Part shown: piece after piece, positions 7,846 to 15,854 of the stretch
How the letters are laid out: each line of letters begins with the position of its first letter
How positions within the stretch are numbered: position 1 is the stretch's first letter
Assembly (NCBI RefSeq): GCF_006715305.1
Contig: NZ_VFMY01000002.1
Span: 62,001 to 126,000, forward strand
Source: Arthrobacter sp. SLBN-100
Lineage (GTDB): Bacteria > Actinomycetota > Actinomycetes > Actinomycetales > Micrococcaceae
DNA: 64,000 bases
Direction: 5' to 3'
Program-made: the position numbers and the translations under genes
The notes under the pieces: generated by a model
The model's input: only the letters and a program-made list of their open reading frames with translations
Database searches by the model: none
Told to the model about the DNA's origin: nothing

Positions 7846-8196
7846 ATGAGCAACGACACCACCGCCCCCAAGGGCATCACCGCCCTGATCTACCGCGACG
7901 CCCTGGGTACGGACTTCTCCAACCTGGGCATCTCCGCCCGCGTCATGGAAGTAACTGTCATTGGCGAGGGCATCGACCCGGTTTTCGAGGCCACCGAGGA
8001 ACGGCCCGCCGTCCGACTCGTCAAAAATGAGCATTTCCATCGTGAGACCGTGGTCCACGCCGAGCCGGTCACCGCGGCAGGTGAACCCGCCCCGTGGTAC
8101 ATGTTCGGCGGCACGTTCATCTTCAGCAGTGACGCCCGGTTCCGCCGCGCAGCCGGACACTACGGAGCCGTCCCGCTCCACGACCGCCGCGAATAG
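7846..8196 (+). CDS. Hypothetical protein, 116 residues
   Basis: A soluble protein starting MSNDTTAPKGITALIYRD, with a strong ribosome site (CAAAGGAGCCAGCAC) before ATG 7846. It is rich in beta-strand-like segments and has a WYMFGGTFIFSSDARFR motif near the C-terminus. Family unknown. It lies between the first leader-driven gene and leader copy B and may be co-transcribed with the former. Confidence 0.7.
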   Translation: MSNDTTAPKGITALIYRDALGTDFSNLGISARVMEVTVIGEGIDPVFEATEERPAVRLVKNEHFHRETVVHAEPVTAAGEPAPWYMFGGTFIFSSDARFRRAAGHYGAVPLHDRRE

Positions 8197-8234
8197 GGTC
8201 GGGGGTGGCCGGTCTTTCGGGGCCGGTCATCGCG

Positions 8235-8288
8235 GGCGGTCCGCCGTCGTGGCCGGCTCGTACTGCTGGTCGTCTGCGGCGGACCGCC
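8235..8288. repeat. GGCGGTCCGCCG paired inverted repeat, copy 1
   Basis: GGCGGTCCGCCG (8235-8246) and its exact complement CGGCGGACCGCC (8277-8288), 30 bp apart. Each arm is itself almost palindromic. Sequence further right (8300-8360, GGCGGCGGCCGCCGGCGG-type) is also shared with the second copy at 12.3 kb. The repeat lies between a gene end and leader copy B. Confidence 0.7.
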
Positions 8289-8401
8289 ATGCGCCAGGAG
8301 CAGGTGCGCGGCGGCGGCCGCCGGCGGCAAGCCTGGCTGGCAGTCGCGTTGGGTTGTTCGTGGCGGGGGAGGAGGGTGTTCGCCAGGGCTCACACCGATA
8401 A

Positions 8402-8766
8402 GGGCGTCCGCTGGCGCGGCCGGCTGTTGGGTCCAGGGCGTGCCGTCGCAGAGCTCCGGACCCCCTGGCCCTTCTTGTCTACGACGTTTTTTGGCTGCTG
8501 TCCTTCGGATTGTACGTGCCCGTTCCGGCCCCTCTAGCCCCTGTCGTTCCTCCCGGGGCCTGCGCCCCGGAAAAGTCTTCTCCGGCGCTCCTTCGTCGCT
8601 GATTTCCTCCGAAGATTTTCCGTGTCTTGCCCTTACGGGTAGACGGGCCTGCACGGGCACAGCTCCGCAAGCTTCGCCAGCAGCCAAAAAACAACGGGGG
8701 GAGAGGGAAGCTGGCCGGTCACCATGATCGCCCCGACACCCCTACGTCTCTGCAAGGACAAAAACC
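8402..8766 (+). repeat. Leader repeat copy B
   Basis: Second copy of the structured leader, ending at ATG 8767. The long-range arms are 8486-8500 and 8678-8692. The inner hairpin is CCGGGGC-ctgc-GCCCCGG (perfect here), and the ribosome site AAGGA is kept. Unlike copies A and D it carries an upstream ATG (ACCATGATCG) that opens a short frame overlapping the main start. Confidence 0.9.
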
Positions 8767-9744
8767 ATGACTGAAAAACTGACCATCACCGGTCCCGCCG
8801 ACCTGCTCGCCACCGTCCCGCACCTGCTCGGAGTCAAGCCCGTCGAATCGTTCGTGGTCCTCACCGCTCGCGCCGGGTCCCTCGGCGCCACCTTGCGGGT
8901 GGACGCACCGGAACACGTCGAGCCGGGCACCTACGCCCAGAGGTTGACCAGCCACGCAAACGATGAGCTGGCCACCGCGGCCTACGTCATCGTCTACACC
9001 GACGAAGATCTGGGCTACGGCTACCCCTACGCCGCGCACGTCGCGGCGCTGGTGAACGAGTTGGCCGCCGCCCGGATGCCGGTGCGCAACGTCTGGCTGG
9101 TGAGCTCCGGCTACTGGGCAGAGTTCGGCACCGACGAGCAGAACCCCCTGGCGCAGATCACCGATAGCCAAGCCAACGCAACATTGACCTACTTCGGTTC
9201 CGCCACCGACGTCGACGTCTACAACCCCGCCCTGCTCGGCACCTGGGTCTTGCGGGTCCAGGCGCCGGAAGGCAGCGAGGAGGACATCGAGGCCGCGTGC
9301 GCGGCGTGGGCCACGGTGCTGGATTCCACCGGAAACCCTGACCAGGAAACGGCCCGGGAGATCGCGGCGGCGTTCCAGCACAAGATGGTCCGGGACTTCC
9401 TGTTCCGCGAAACCATCACCACCCACAACGGCAACTTCGCCGACGTGCTGCTGGGCAAGTTCACCGCCCGGCCTGACTGGAACCGCGTGGACCGGGCCGA
9501 GGCCCTGGCCTTCGAGTTGATGAAAGTCGTCCCGACAGGGCAGCGCGCACCGATGCTGACCCTGATGGGCTGGCTGGAATGGCTCAAAGGCAACGGCACC
9601 CGGGCGGACCGCTACCTCAAGCACGCGGCCGCGGACGTCCCCGGTTTCCGGCTGGCTGTGCTGCTCCGGGAACTGATCAACCGCGGCTCCGTCGCCGAGG
9701 TCGTCCGCGACGCCGAAACCTCCTACAGGCGCCGTATTATCTAA
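8767..9744 (+). CDS. DUF4192 family protein
   Basis: A 325-residue protein. It starts ITGPADLLATVPHLLGVKPVESFVVL, the characteristic opening of actinobacterial DUF4192 proteins, and later has LTLMGWLEWLKGNGTRADRYLKHA, an alpha-helical TPR-like tail typical of the family. The biochemical function of DUF4192 is unknown to me. It often sits on plasmids and phages of Arthrobacter and Streptomyces relatives. It is expressed from leader copy B and closed by a 17 bp stem terminator. Confidence 0.85.
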   Translation: MTEKLTITGPADLLATVPHLLGVKPVESFVVLTARAGSLGATLRVDAPEHVEPGTYAQRLTSHANDELATAAYVIVYTDEDLGYGYPYAAHVAALVNELAAARMPVRNVWLVSSGYWAEFGTDEQNPLAQITDSQANATLTYFGSATDVDVYNPALLGTWVLRVQAPEGSEEDIEAACAAWATVLDSTGNPDQETAREIAAAFQHKMVRDFLFRETITTHNGNFADVLLGKFTARPDWNRVDRAEALAFELMKVVPTGQRAPMLTLMGWLEWLKGNGTRADRYLKHAAADVPGFRLAVLLRELINRGSVAEVVRDAETSYRRRII

Positions 9745-9749
9745 CAGCG

Positions 9750-9795
9750 GAAGGGGCCGGGCCGGGTCACCAAACGATCCCGGCCCGGCCCCTTC
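9750..9795 (+). terminator. Rho-independent-type terminator after DUF4192
   Basis: Perfect 17 bp stem: GAAGGGGCCGGGCCGGG (9750-9766) with CCCGGCCCGGCCCCTTC (9779-9795) and a 12 nt loop. It begins 5 bp after the stop codon. There is only a weak T-content downstream, as usual in high-GC actinobacteria. Confidence 0.85.
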
Positions 9796-9941
9796 GCTTG
9801 TGGCGGGGCGGCCTCCTCCGCTGCGCTCCCCCGGCCGCCCATTAACGCTGGCGCGGGCGCAGCCAGCAAACCCAGCGAACGCGCAGAAACCACGGTTACA
9901 GTGAAAACCAAGAACACTGGCACCGACCGGGGAGCGCGATC

Positions 9942-10094
9942 ATGGGAACCGACTACATCCTGACCGAGGACGATAAGCCCGGCCCCAACGCCAGCCTGGC
10001 CGAAGACATCATCGAGTTGAGCCTGCTCACCGCGGGCCCCGAAAGTACCGGGCCTGTGGACACTGAGTGGGCCCAGGAACACCACAACTTCTAA
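9942..10094 (+). CDS. Small acidic protein, 50 residues
   Basis: ATG 9942 follows GGGGAGCGCGATC, a strong ribosome site. It encodes MGTDYILTEDDKPGPNASLA... ending EHHNF. It is acidic, without Cys or membrane segments, and of unknown function. A terminator hairpin follows at 10151. Overlapping frames on either strand are weaker. Confidence 0.65.
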   Translation: MGTDYILTEDDKPGPNASLAEDIIELSLLTAGPESTGPVDTEWAQEHHNF

Positions 10095-10150
10095 ACACCG
10101 GCAGCGCCGGCGCTGCGCCAAGCTTCCTTTTGCAGAGGCAAAACCAAGGG

Positions 10151-10189
10151 AAGGGCCGGCCACGTGCGGCGTGCACGCGGCCGGCCCTT
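10151..10189 (+). terminator. Hairpin terminator
   Basis: AAGGGCCGGCC (10151-10161) pairs perfectly with GGCCGGCCCTT (10179-10189). A second palindrome, GCAGCGCCGGCGCTGC (10101-10116), lies just upstream. They end the small acidic gene and, on the other strand, lie beyond the end of the small membrane-protein frame at 10192. Confidence 0.75.
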
Positions 10190-10191
10190 CG

Positions 10192-10361
10192 TCATGTCGG
10201 CGATTGTTTCGACAACCGGCGCCATAGGATCACGGCAACAAAGCCGTTAAGAACGGCGATGAAACCATCGCCGGCAGCCGGGCGCCCGACGAGCAGGTCC
10301 GCAGCAACCAGCATCAGCGATCCCAGGCGGCAACCGTGAACACCACGGCCAGGATCTTCAT
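10192..10361 (-). pseudogene. Small membrane protein with apparent frameshift
   Basis: From ATG 10361 the frame reads MKILAVVFTVAAW and then stops within a few codons. Shifted by one base it continues LGSLMLVAADLLVGRPAAGDGFIAVLNGFVAVILWRR and stops at 10192. Together they would make a two-segment membrane protein of about 55 residues. A single C missing from the run near 10322-10326 explains the break. An internal ATG at 10314 could still give the C-terminal 40 residues. Confidence 0.45.
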
Positions 10362-10388
10362 GGGTGGTCCTCTGATGTTCCGGGCGAG

Positions 10389-10577
10389 CTACGTGTCCGA
10401 GGCGCGCAGGGATACAACAGCCCGGGCAGCGAAGGCGGCGCCGGCAAGAAGTAGCAGGACGGTCGAAACGATGGAGTACCAGGCTCCGCTGTAGCTCAGT
10501 GCGGTGTAGACGCCGATGAGAGAGAAAACAGCGGCCCCCAGCGACCAAAGGAGCGTTGCTCTTCCGGTGTCATCCAT
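10389..10577 (-). CDS. Small two-segment membrane protein
   Basis: A 62-residue protein with two hydrophobic stretches (about residues 8-27 and 31-52) and short charged ends, starting MDDTGRATLL. The ribosome site is weak. It lies just ahead of the broken membrane gene on the same strand and between plasmid genes facing the other way. Function unknown. Confidence 0.5.
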   Translation of the reverse strand: MDDTGRATLLWSLGAAVFSLIGVYTALSYSGAWYSIVSTVLLLLAGAAFAARAVVSLRASDT

Positions 10578-10608
10578 AGAGTCAGCCTAAAGCACCAAAG
10601 ATGAGATC

Positions 10609-10977
10609 GGGCGTCCGCTGGCGCGGCCGGCTGTTGGGTGCTGCCGGTCCGTCGCAGAGCTCCTGCCCGTCATCACCTGTTTTCTACGTCTTCGACGTTT
10701 TTTGGCTGCTGTCCTTCGGATTGTACGTGCCCGTTCCGGCCCGTCTAGCCCCTGTCGTTCCTCCCGGGGCCTGCGCCCCGGGAAAGTCTTCTCCGGCGCT
10801 CCTGCGTCGCTGATTTCCTCCGAAGATTTTCCGTGTCTTGCCCTTACGGGTAGACGGGACTCCACGGGCACAGCTCCGCAAGCTTCGCCAGCAGCCAAAA
10901 AACAACGGGGGAGAGGGAAGCTGGCCGGTCACCATGATCGCCCCGACACCCCCCACGTCTCTGCAAGGACAAAAACC
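10609..10977 (+). repeat. Leader repeat copy C
   Basis: Third copy, ending at ATG 10978. Long-range arms are 10697-10711 and 10889-10903. The segment before the core (about 10645-10690) has diverged strongly from the other copies, while the core is kept. The internal hairpin is one pair longer (CCCGGGGC...GCCCCGGG). It has an upstream ATG (10934) whose 15-codon frame stops in the ATGA of the main start. Confidence 0.9.
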
Positions 10978-11886
10978 ATGAACGATCGCATTGCACGCGC
11001 AGCCCTGACCCGCCTGTTCGAACCAAACGACACGGTTGGGCGGAGCCTTGTCGGCAGGCTCGGCGCGTACGCCGCGCTGCGGCTCGCCACCGGCGCCCAA
11101 CCCGACCACACCCTCCCGGACGTGACGCCTGAGGAACTGGGCGACGCGCTGAAGCACTGGGCACCCCGCGTGCCGGAGCTGGACCCGGAAAAGGAGCTGG
11201 CCACCATCGAACGCCTGGGCGGCGGTTTCCTGATCCCCGGCGATGAGCACTGGCCCACCGGCCTGGATGACCTCCCGGACGCGCCCCTGGGCCTCTGGTA
11301 CCGCGGCAACATCGGCAACGGGATCCCCGCCCCGTCCAGCTGCGCGGCACTGGCAGGCTCGCGGGACTGCACGAGCTACGGCGCCGCCGTCACCGGTGAC
11401 ATCGCCTACAGCCTCGCCCAGCGTGGAATCTGCGTCATCGCCGGACTCGCCTACGGCATCGATGCCCACGCCCACCGCGCGGCACTGGCCGGAAGCGCCG
11501 GCAACGGTCCGGCCACCATCGCCGTCCTGGCGGGGGGACTGGACCGAGATTACCCGTCCGGGAACGCAGACCTCGCGGCCGCGATCCGCGCCAACGGACT
11601 CACACTCTCCGAGCTGCCCCCGGGAACGGCACCCACCCGGTACCGCTTCCTCCAAAGAAACCGCATCATCGCCGCGCTGGCCGGAGTGACCTGCGTAGTG
11701 GAAGCACGCTGGCGCTCCGGGGCACTGAACACGGCCCACCACGCCGAAACCATTGCCCGGCACGTCGCCGCCGTCCCCGGCAGCGTCCACAGCGCCAACT
11801 CGGCAGGATGCCACCGGCTCCTGAAAGAAGGAGGCGCGGCACTGGTCACCGACGCGGCCGAACTGACCGAACTGCTCGCCAGCTGA
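10978..11886 (+). CDS. DprA/Smf-like DNA-processing protein
   Basis: A 302-residue protein. After an N-terminal helical region, residues ~60-90 have the PxxLxxLPDAPLGLWYRGN lead-in of DprA. The Rossmann-like core follows, with AALAGSRDCTSYG, a GLAYGIDAHAHRAAL helix, LAGGLDRDYPSGN and the LSELPPG...RFLQRNRIIAAL segment that contacts DNA. DprA loads RecA on incoming single-stranded DNA and protects it. On a plasmid it could serve establishment after transfer. It lacks the C-terminal winged helix seen in longer chromosomal DprA. Expression is from leader copy C. An upstream in-frame extension through the leader is open but not shared between copies. Confidence 0.85.
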   Translation: MNDRIARAALTRLFEPNDTVGRSLVGRLGAYAALRLATGAQPDHTLPDVTPEELGDALKHWAPRVPELDPEKELATIERLGGGFLIPGDEHWPTGLDDLPDAPLGLWYRGNIGNGIPAPSSCAALAGSRDCTSYGAAVTGDIAYSLAQRGICVIAGLAYGIDAHAHRAALAGSAGNGPATIAVLAGGLDRDYPSGNADLAAAIRANGLTLSELPPGTAPTRYRFLQRNRIIAALAGVTCVVEARWRSGALNTAHHAETIARHVAAVPGSVHSANSAGCHRLLKEGGAALVTDAAELTELLAS

Positions 11887-11952
11887 CCCAACCCGGTGGC
11901 CGGGACCAACGTCCCGGCCACCGCCCCAGCTTTTGAAGAAGGAAACAGGACC

Positions 11953-12264
11953 ATGACTGATTTTTGGGATGCTGACGGCGATTTCGACTACGAAGCCCAC
12001 TACGAGGCAGGCCAACGCGACAAAGCGGCCGACACCGCAGCGTCGATCGGCTGCCCGGGAATGACGGATGCCATCTACTACTTCGGCCTGCAGGGCCGGG
12101 CAGACTCGACCTTCACGCCCGAACTGCTCTCAGCGCTGGACACATGGCAGGTCCAGTTCGAAAAGAGCGAAACCGCCCCGGCAGACCAGGAAATCAAGGA
12201 GCTGCAACGACAGACGGAAGAAGCCACCCGCGCGATCCTGGCAATGACCGACAGCGCCGCATAA
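11953..12264 (+). CDS. Hypothetical acidic protein, 103 residues
   Basis: Starts MTDFWDADGDFDYEAHYEAG with ribosome site GAAGGAAACAGGACC before ATG 11953. It is acidic and mostly helical, and ends in a Gln/Glu/Thr-rich helix (EIKELQRQTEEATRAI). No recognised family. It follows dprA by 66 bp and is probably in the same transcript. Confidence 0.7.
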   Translation: MTDFWDADGDFDYEAHYEAGQRDKAADTAASIGCPGMTDAIYYFGLQGRADSTFTPELLSALDTWQVQFEKSETAPADQEIKELQRQTEEATRAILAMTDSAA

Positions 12265-12295
12265 GTAGCGGTGTGCTGTTCGCCTCGAGTGGGCG

Positions 12296-12350
12296 GGCGG
12301 TCCGCCGCAGGTGGCTGGCCCGGGTCGGTGATTGCCGGCGGCGGACCGCC
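12296..12350. repeat. GGCGGTCCGCCG paired inverted repeat, copy 2
   Basis: Exact arms at 12296-12307 and 12339-12350, 31 bp apart. The following GC-rich stretch to about 12420 resembles the stretch after copy 1. Again it is placed after a gene end and before a leader repeat. Confidence 0.7.
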
Positions 12351-12492
12351 AATCCCGCAACGGCCAGGTGCCCGGCGGCGGCCGCCGGCGGCAAGCCTGG
12401 GCGGGAGCCGGGTTGGGTTGTCCGTGGACCAGGGAGTGAAGTGCATGCTCGCAGGGCTCGCCCTGGTTTTCGCTGCGCTCCCACCAGTTGAC

Positions 12493-12857
12493 GGGCGTCC
12501 GCTGGCGCGGCCGGCTGTTGGGTCCAGGGCGTGCTGTCGCAGAGCTCCGGACCCCCCGGCCCTGTGTGTCTACGACGTTTTTTGGCTGCTGTCCTTCGGA
12601 TTGTACGTGCCCGTTCCGGCCCCTCTAGCCCCTGTCGTTCCTCCCGGGGCCTGCGCCCCGGAAAAGTCTTCTCCGGCGCTCCTTCGTCGCTGATTTCCTC
12701 CGAAGATTTTCCGTGTCTTGCCCTTACGGGTAGACGGGCCTGCACGGGCACAGCTCCGCAAGCTTCGCCAGCAGCCAAAAAACAACGGGGGGAGAGGGAA
12801 GCTGGCCGGTCACCTGAGCCGCCCCGACACCCCCACGTCTCTGCAAGGACAAAAACC
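12493..12857 (+). repeat. Leader repeat copy D
   Basis: Fourth copy, ending at ATG 12858, with arms 12577-12591 and 12769-12783. It shares with copy A an extra upstream segment starting near 12447 (GCTCGCAGGGCTCGCCCTGG) and the CACCTGAGCC variant in place of the upstream ATG. Its core is essentially identical to copy B. Confidence 0.9.
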
Positions 12858-14204
12858 ATGACCGCAACACCCACGCTCGAAATGCTCGACCCCGCCACCC
12901 TGACCGTCGATATCAACGTCCGCAAGGACGCGGCCCTGACTGCTGATTTCATCGCCAGCATCAAGGAACACGGCGTGATGGAACCCGTGATCGCCCACCG
13001 CAAGGACGACGGAACCGTGCACGTCCTGATGGGCCAGCGCCGAACCCGGGCCGCCGTCGAAGCAGAGCGGACCCTGATCCCGGTGATGATCATCGACTCA
13101 CCCGAGGAAGCAGAACGCATCGTCACGCAGGTGGTGGAGAACATCCAGCGCGCCGAACTGACCGAAGCCGACGAGGCCGACGCCTACCACCAGCTGTCCC
13201 TGATCGGCGTCTCGGCGGCTGCGATCGCCAAGAAGACCGGACGGACCAAGACCACTGTCGAAAGCGCCCTGAAAGCCAAGTCCACCGAGACCGGAGCCGC
13301 CGCCCTGGGCAAGGGATACACCATCGAAGAAGCCCTGATTCTGGCCGAATTTGAGTCAGACGAGGAAGCCACTGCCGAGCTCGAGTCCGTCATCATGGAC
13401 GAACCCGACATGCTCCTGCACGTCACCCAGCAGCTGCGCGACAAGCGCGACCGCGCCGCCGCACTGGCCGCCCTCACCGCCGAGCTCGAAGCAGCCGGAA
13501 CCATCGTTGTTCCCGAATGCGGGTACGGGGAGGACAGCGAAACACTCCGCGTCACGTCCCTGAAAAGGGCAGACGGGGAACCGGCCACCGACGAGGACGG
13601 CAACGCCGTCTGCATCGAGACGGACTATCGCGGCGAGCACTCCGCCGTCGCCGTCGTCACCGGCTGGAAAGACCTCGGGTTCACGCTCCGCTATTACAGC
13701 GGCTACGGCACCTCATCGGCTCCCAAAGGCCCCATGACCGAGGAACAGAAGGCCGAACGGAAGACCCTGATCGAGAACAACAAGCTGATGCAGTCCGCTA
13801 CCGTGGTCCGCCGCGAATGGGTCAAGAACCTGCTGGCAAAGAAGCAGGCACCCAAGGGCTGGCAGTACTTCACCGTTCACGCGATCACCCACCACGCCGA
13901 AACCGCCAGCGGATACGAGGGCAAGGTCGCCGCCGAGATGGCCGGAGTGAAGGTCGAAGACTCCAACCAATGGGCATGGAACCCGCTCAGAGACCACGTT
14001 GCCAAAACCACCGCACGACCCGATTTCGCACTGATTGCCCTGATCTGCGCCGGGTACGAAAAGACCATCCAAAAAGACTCGTGGCGCTCACCCAGCCAAA
14101 CCCACCGGGACTACCTGAACCAGCTGGTCCTCTGGGGATACACGGCAAGCGAGGTCGAGCAGATCATCATCGACAGCGGCGAAAAGACCGAGTCGGTCGG
14201 TTAG
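12858..14204 (+). CDS. ParB/Srx-domain protein
   Basis: A 448-residue protein. Residues ~10-105 form a ParB N-terminal domain, with NVRKD, FIASIKEHGVMEPVIAHR and VLMGQRRTRAAVEA (the GxRR box, CTPase/nucleotide-binding region). At 107-135 there is an ENIQRAELTEADEADAY linker, then a KorB-like helix-turn-helix (GVSAAAIAKKTGRTKTTVESAL). The C-terminal half (about 230-448) is not typical of chromosomal ParB. No ParA lies nearby, so a partition role is uncertain. ParB-like nuclease or CTPase proteins without ParA are frequent in leading regions of conjugative plasmids. Expression is from leader copy D. Confidence 0.85.
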   Translation: MTATPTLEMLDPATLTVDINVRKDAALTADFIASIKEHGVMEPVIAHRKDDGTVHVLMGQRRTRAAVEAERTLIPVMIIDSPEEAERIVTQVVENIQRAELTEADEADAYHQLSLIGVSAAAIAKKTGRTKTTVESALKAKSTETGAAALGKGYTIEEALILAEFESDEEATAELESVIMDEPDMLLHVTQQLRDKRDRAAALAALTAELEAAGTIVVPECGYGEDSETLRVTSLKRADGEPATDEDGNAVCIETDYRGEHSAVAVVTGWKDLGFTLRYYSGYGTSSAPKGPMTEEQKAERKTLIENNKLMQSATVVRREWVKNLLAKKQAPKGWQYFTVHAITHHAETASGYEGKVAAEMAGVKVEDSNQWAWNPLRDHVAKTTARPDFALIALICAGYEKTIQKDSWRSPSQTHRDYLNQLVLWGYTASEVEQIIIDSGEKTESVG

Positions 14205-14212
14205 ACCACGGC

Positions 14213-14255
14213 GCCTGTGCCGGGTGGCGGTTCCCGAACCCCGCCCGGCACAGGC
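14213..14255 (+). terminator. Terminator after ParB-like gene
   Basis: GCCTGTGCCGGG (14213-14224) pairs perfectly with CCCGGCACAGGC (14244-14255), beginning 9 bp after the stop codon. No clear T-run. Confidence 0.8.
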
Positions 14256-14300
14256 CCCAACCCGATCACCACAGGAAGGCCAGGAACCTTCCAGAAGTCG

Positions 14301-14355
14301 GGCGGTCCGCCGCCCAGGGCGAACCACAGTACCCACTCACCAGCGGCGGACCGCC
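14301..14355. repeat. GGCGGTCCGCCG paired inverted repeat, copy 3
   Basis: Exact arms at 14301-14312 and 14344-14355, 31 bp apart, as in the other copies. The spacer differs. It lies behind the ParB-like gene. No leader repeat follows this copy. Confidence 0.7.
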
Positions 14356-14461
14356 GTGATCGCAACACCCAGGATTTAGGACAGGAGCCGCGCTGCAGCA
14401 ACGACGCTGTGCAGGAACGCGGCCACCACGTCAGCTAGACTGACCACAGATTTCTTGCAGA

Positions 14462-14505
14462 GAAACCCGAAAGGAGCCGGCACATGCCGGCTCCTTTCCG
14501 GGTTA
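14462..14505. terminator. Strong bidirectional hairpin
   Basis: AAAGGAGCCGGC (14470-14481) and GCCGGCTCCTTT (14486-14497) pair around a 4 nt loop. The flanking AACCCG and CGGGTT extend the stem. It separates the rightward leader-driven genes from the leftward DUF2188 gene and can end transcripts from both sides. Confidence 0.75.
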
Positions 14506-14532
14506 ACCAGGAACCCGAGTCCCCGCGTCAAT

Positions 14533-14760
14533 TCAGCCCGGGACATTCCTCGGATCGTTGCCATAGCTGTTCTTGGAGCTGATCTGGCCGTCCTGGTTCT
14601 TGATGACGTGCTCGACCTTGTCGGCCTGGGCCGCTGCCCGACCGGCAGTCACCGCATCATCCTTGGTGCCGTAGCCGGCACCGAACGCGCGGTCAGTACC
14701 CTCGCGCTTGTTCTTCCATGAACCGTCTTCGTAGTACGTCTCGATATCGCCCTGAGCCAC
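14533..14760 (-). CDS. DUF2188-like small protein
   Basis: A 75-residue protein starting at GTG 14760 (VAQGDIETYYEDGSWKNKRE), preceded by AGGGAGTGTGCA. It contains the W-x-N-x-x-E-G...A....T...A...GR..A pattern and the final HVIKNQDGQI(x)xKNSYGND segment typical of DUF2188. These proteins are widespread in actinobacteria and their function is unknown. The stretch 14761-15208 upstream holds no gene that I can support. Confidence 0.7.
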   Translation of the reverse strand: MAQGDIETYYEDGSWKNKREGTDRAFGAGYGTKDDAVTAGRAAAQADKVEHVIKNQDGQISSKNSYGNDPRNVPG

Positions 14761-15208
14761 TGCACACTCCCTCTGCCGTTCGGATCTACTGCGCAACTGC
14801 GGATAGCGAAAAGCCCCGCAGCACTTGGAACCGCGAGGCCTTCCTGACACCCTCCGCCCGATGGGGGCAGGCGGAGAAGCTGACACCAAACTAATAGCAA
14901 GCCTGCTTACTTTTCAAATCACGAACCGCTAGAACCCGGTGCGGGCACCTTTCCCATAGTCCACGCCATGCACTGCCGGCACCCGGACCGCTATGGTCGA
15001 CATTCCTTCAGCAGGGACGACACAGGAATGCACAGCGGGGCACCGCTGGGTCCAATACGGAACCACTCTCGGGGGCTGGCTTCTAAGGCACAGGGGGCTG
15101 AGATCCTGGCGAACCTGCTGGAATGACCACAGTCGCCGGCGGCGTCACTCGTCTTAGCGTCTACTGCATTCCGGCGGGGGTTTGCCGGGTCTTGACGGTG
15201 TCGGTCAC

Positions 15209-15601
15209 TTACTTGACTCCTAATTTGCACGCGATTCTGTTGGTATTGATGGGGCCAACCAGCGCCGTGAGCTTCGGTGTCAGGATGTCCATGCGGTCGA
15301 TGTAGGCCTGCAGGCCGGCCGTGTCCCGCTTCCCTGCTGCCTGGATGGCTTCCCTGCCGTAGCCCTCCGCATCACTGGCGTAGCCAAACGCCTCGTCGGC
15401 CAGTCGGATGAAGTCAAGGCATGTCTGAGGGGTGACCTCCTTCTCGACGGTCTTGGTGACGACCCTATCGACAGGCTTCTCCACCACCTTCTCGATCTCA
15501 ACGGTCTTGGCGGAGGTGGATTGGGCGCCGATGCCGAACGTCAGCACCAGAGCGCCGACGGCGCCTGCCACCTTCAGCCCGGTCTTGATGAATGGGGTCA
15601 C
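15209..15601 (-). CDS. Exported small protein, unknown function
   Basis: A 130-residue protein from GTG 15601, with AGGAGCTACTAG ahead of it. Residues 1-30 are a signal peptide (basic start, GAVGALVLTFGIGA core, probable cleavage at QSTSA). A Lys/Val/Glu-rich repeat (KVVEKPVDRVVTKTVEKEV) follows, then a helical domain with two Cys residues. Such small exported proteins with a KTVEKEV stalk are common in Arthrobacter plasmids and phages. Function unknown. Confidence 0.7.
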   Translation of the reverse strand: MTPFIKTGLKVAGAVGALVLTFGIGAQSTSAKTVEIEKVVEKPVDRVVTKTVEKEVTPQTCLDFIRLADEAFGYASDAEGYGREAIQAAGKRDTAGLQAYIDRMDILTPKLTALVGPINTNRIACKLGVK

Positions 15602-15734
15602 CTAGTAGCTCCTGTTCTCTTGTAATGCGAACGGCGAACGAGTGGCTGCAACCCTTTTGGAAGGCCCCGAGACTGACGCTAGGTCTTGCGAATAGAGCGC
15701 ACAATTGTCTTGATCAAAAACTCGGAGAACATTT

Positions 15735-15785
15735 ATGAAAACCCCTAAATGGGCGGGTAAAAATCCTATTCATTCAGTTGAATGA
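15735..15785 (+). CDS. Possible 16-residue leader peptide
   Basis: ATG 15735, with GGAG 7 nt upstream, encodes [16 protein letters not shown] and stops at 15785, 69 bp before the redoxin gene. The local DNA is AT-rich and promoter-like, with a CATTCA/TGAATG dyad at its end. It may be a regulatory leader or chance. Confidence 0.2.
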   Translation: MKTPKWAGKNPIHSVE

Positions 15786-15854
15786 CTGCTAAAATTGAGG
15801 TAGCAAGTCACCCAGACGAACGAAACTCATTTGATACGAAACCAGGTGCTGAAA

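Noticed and set aside
10702..10977. Long frame through leader copy C (and 12531-12857 in copy D) that joins dprA and the ParB-like gene as an N-terminal extension
   Set aside because: The same leader frame is closed or out of phase with the gene in copies A and B, all four genes share an AAGGA ribosome site directly before their ATG, and the sequence is conserved for base pairing, not for a protein.
6974..12857. Leader copies as insertion sequences or MITEs
   Set aside because: The inverted arms are internal to the repeat, not at its ends; each copy ends precisely at a start codon; all have one orientation and no target duplication is visible. A mobile origin of the first copy cannot be excluded.
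12858..14204. The ParB-like gene as part of a ParA-ParB partition cassette
   Set aside because: No ParA-type ATPase lies in the window, and the C-terminal half is not like standard plasmid ParB, so only the domain call is made.
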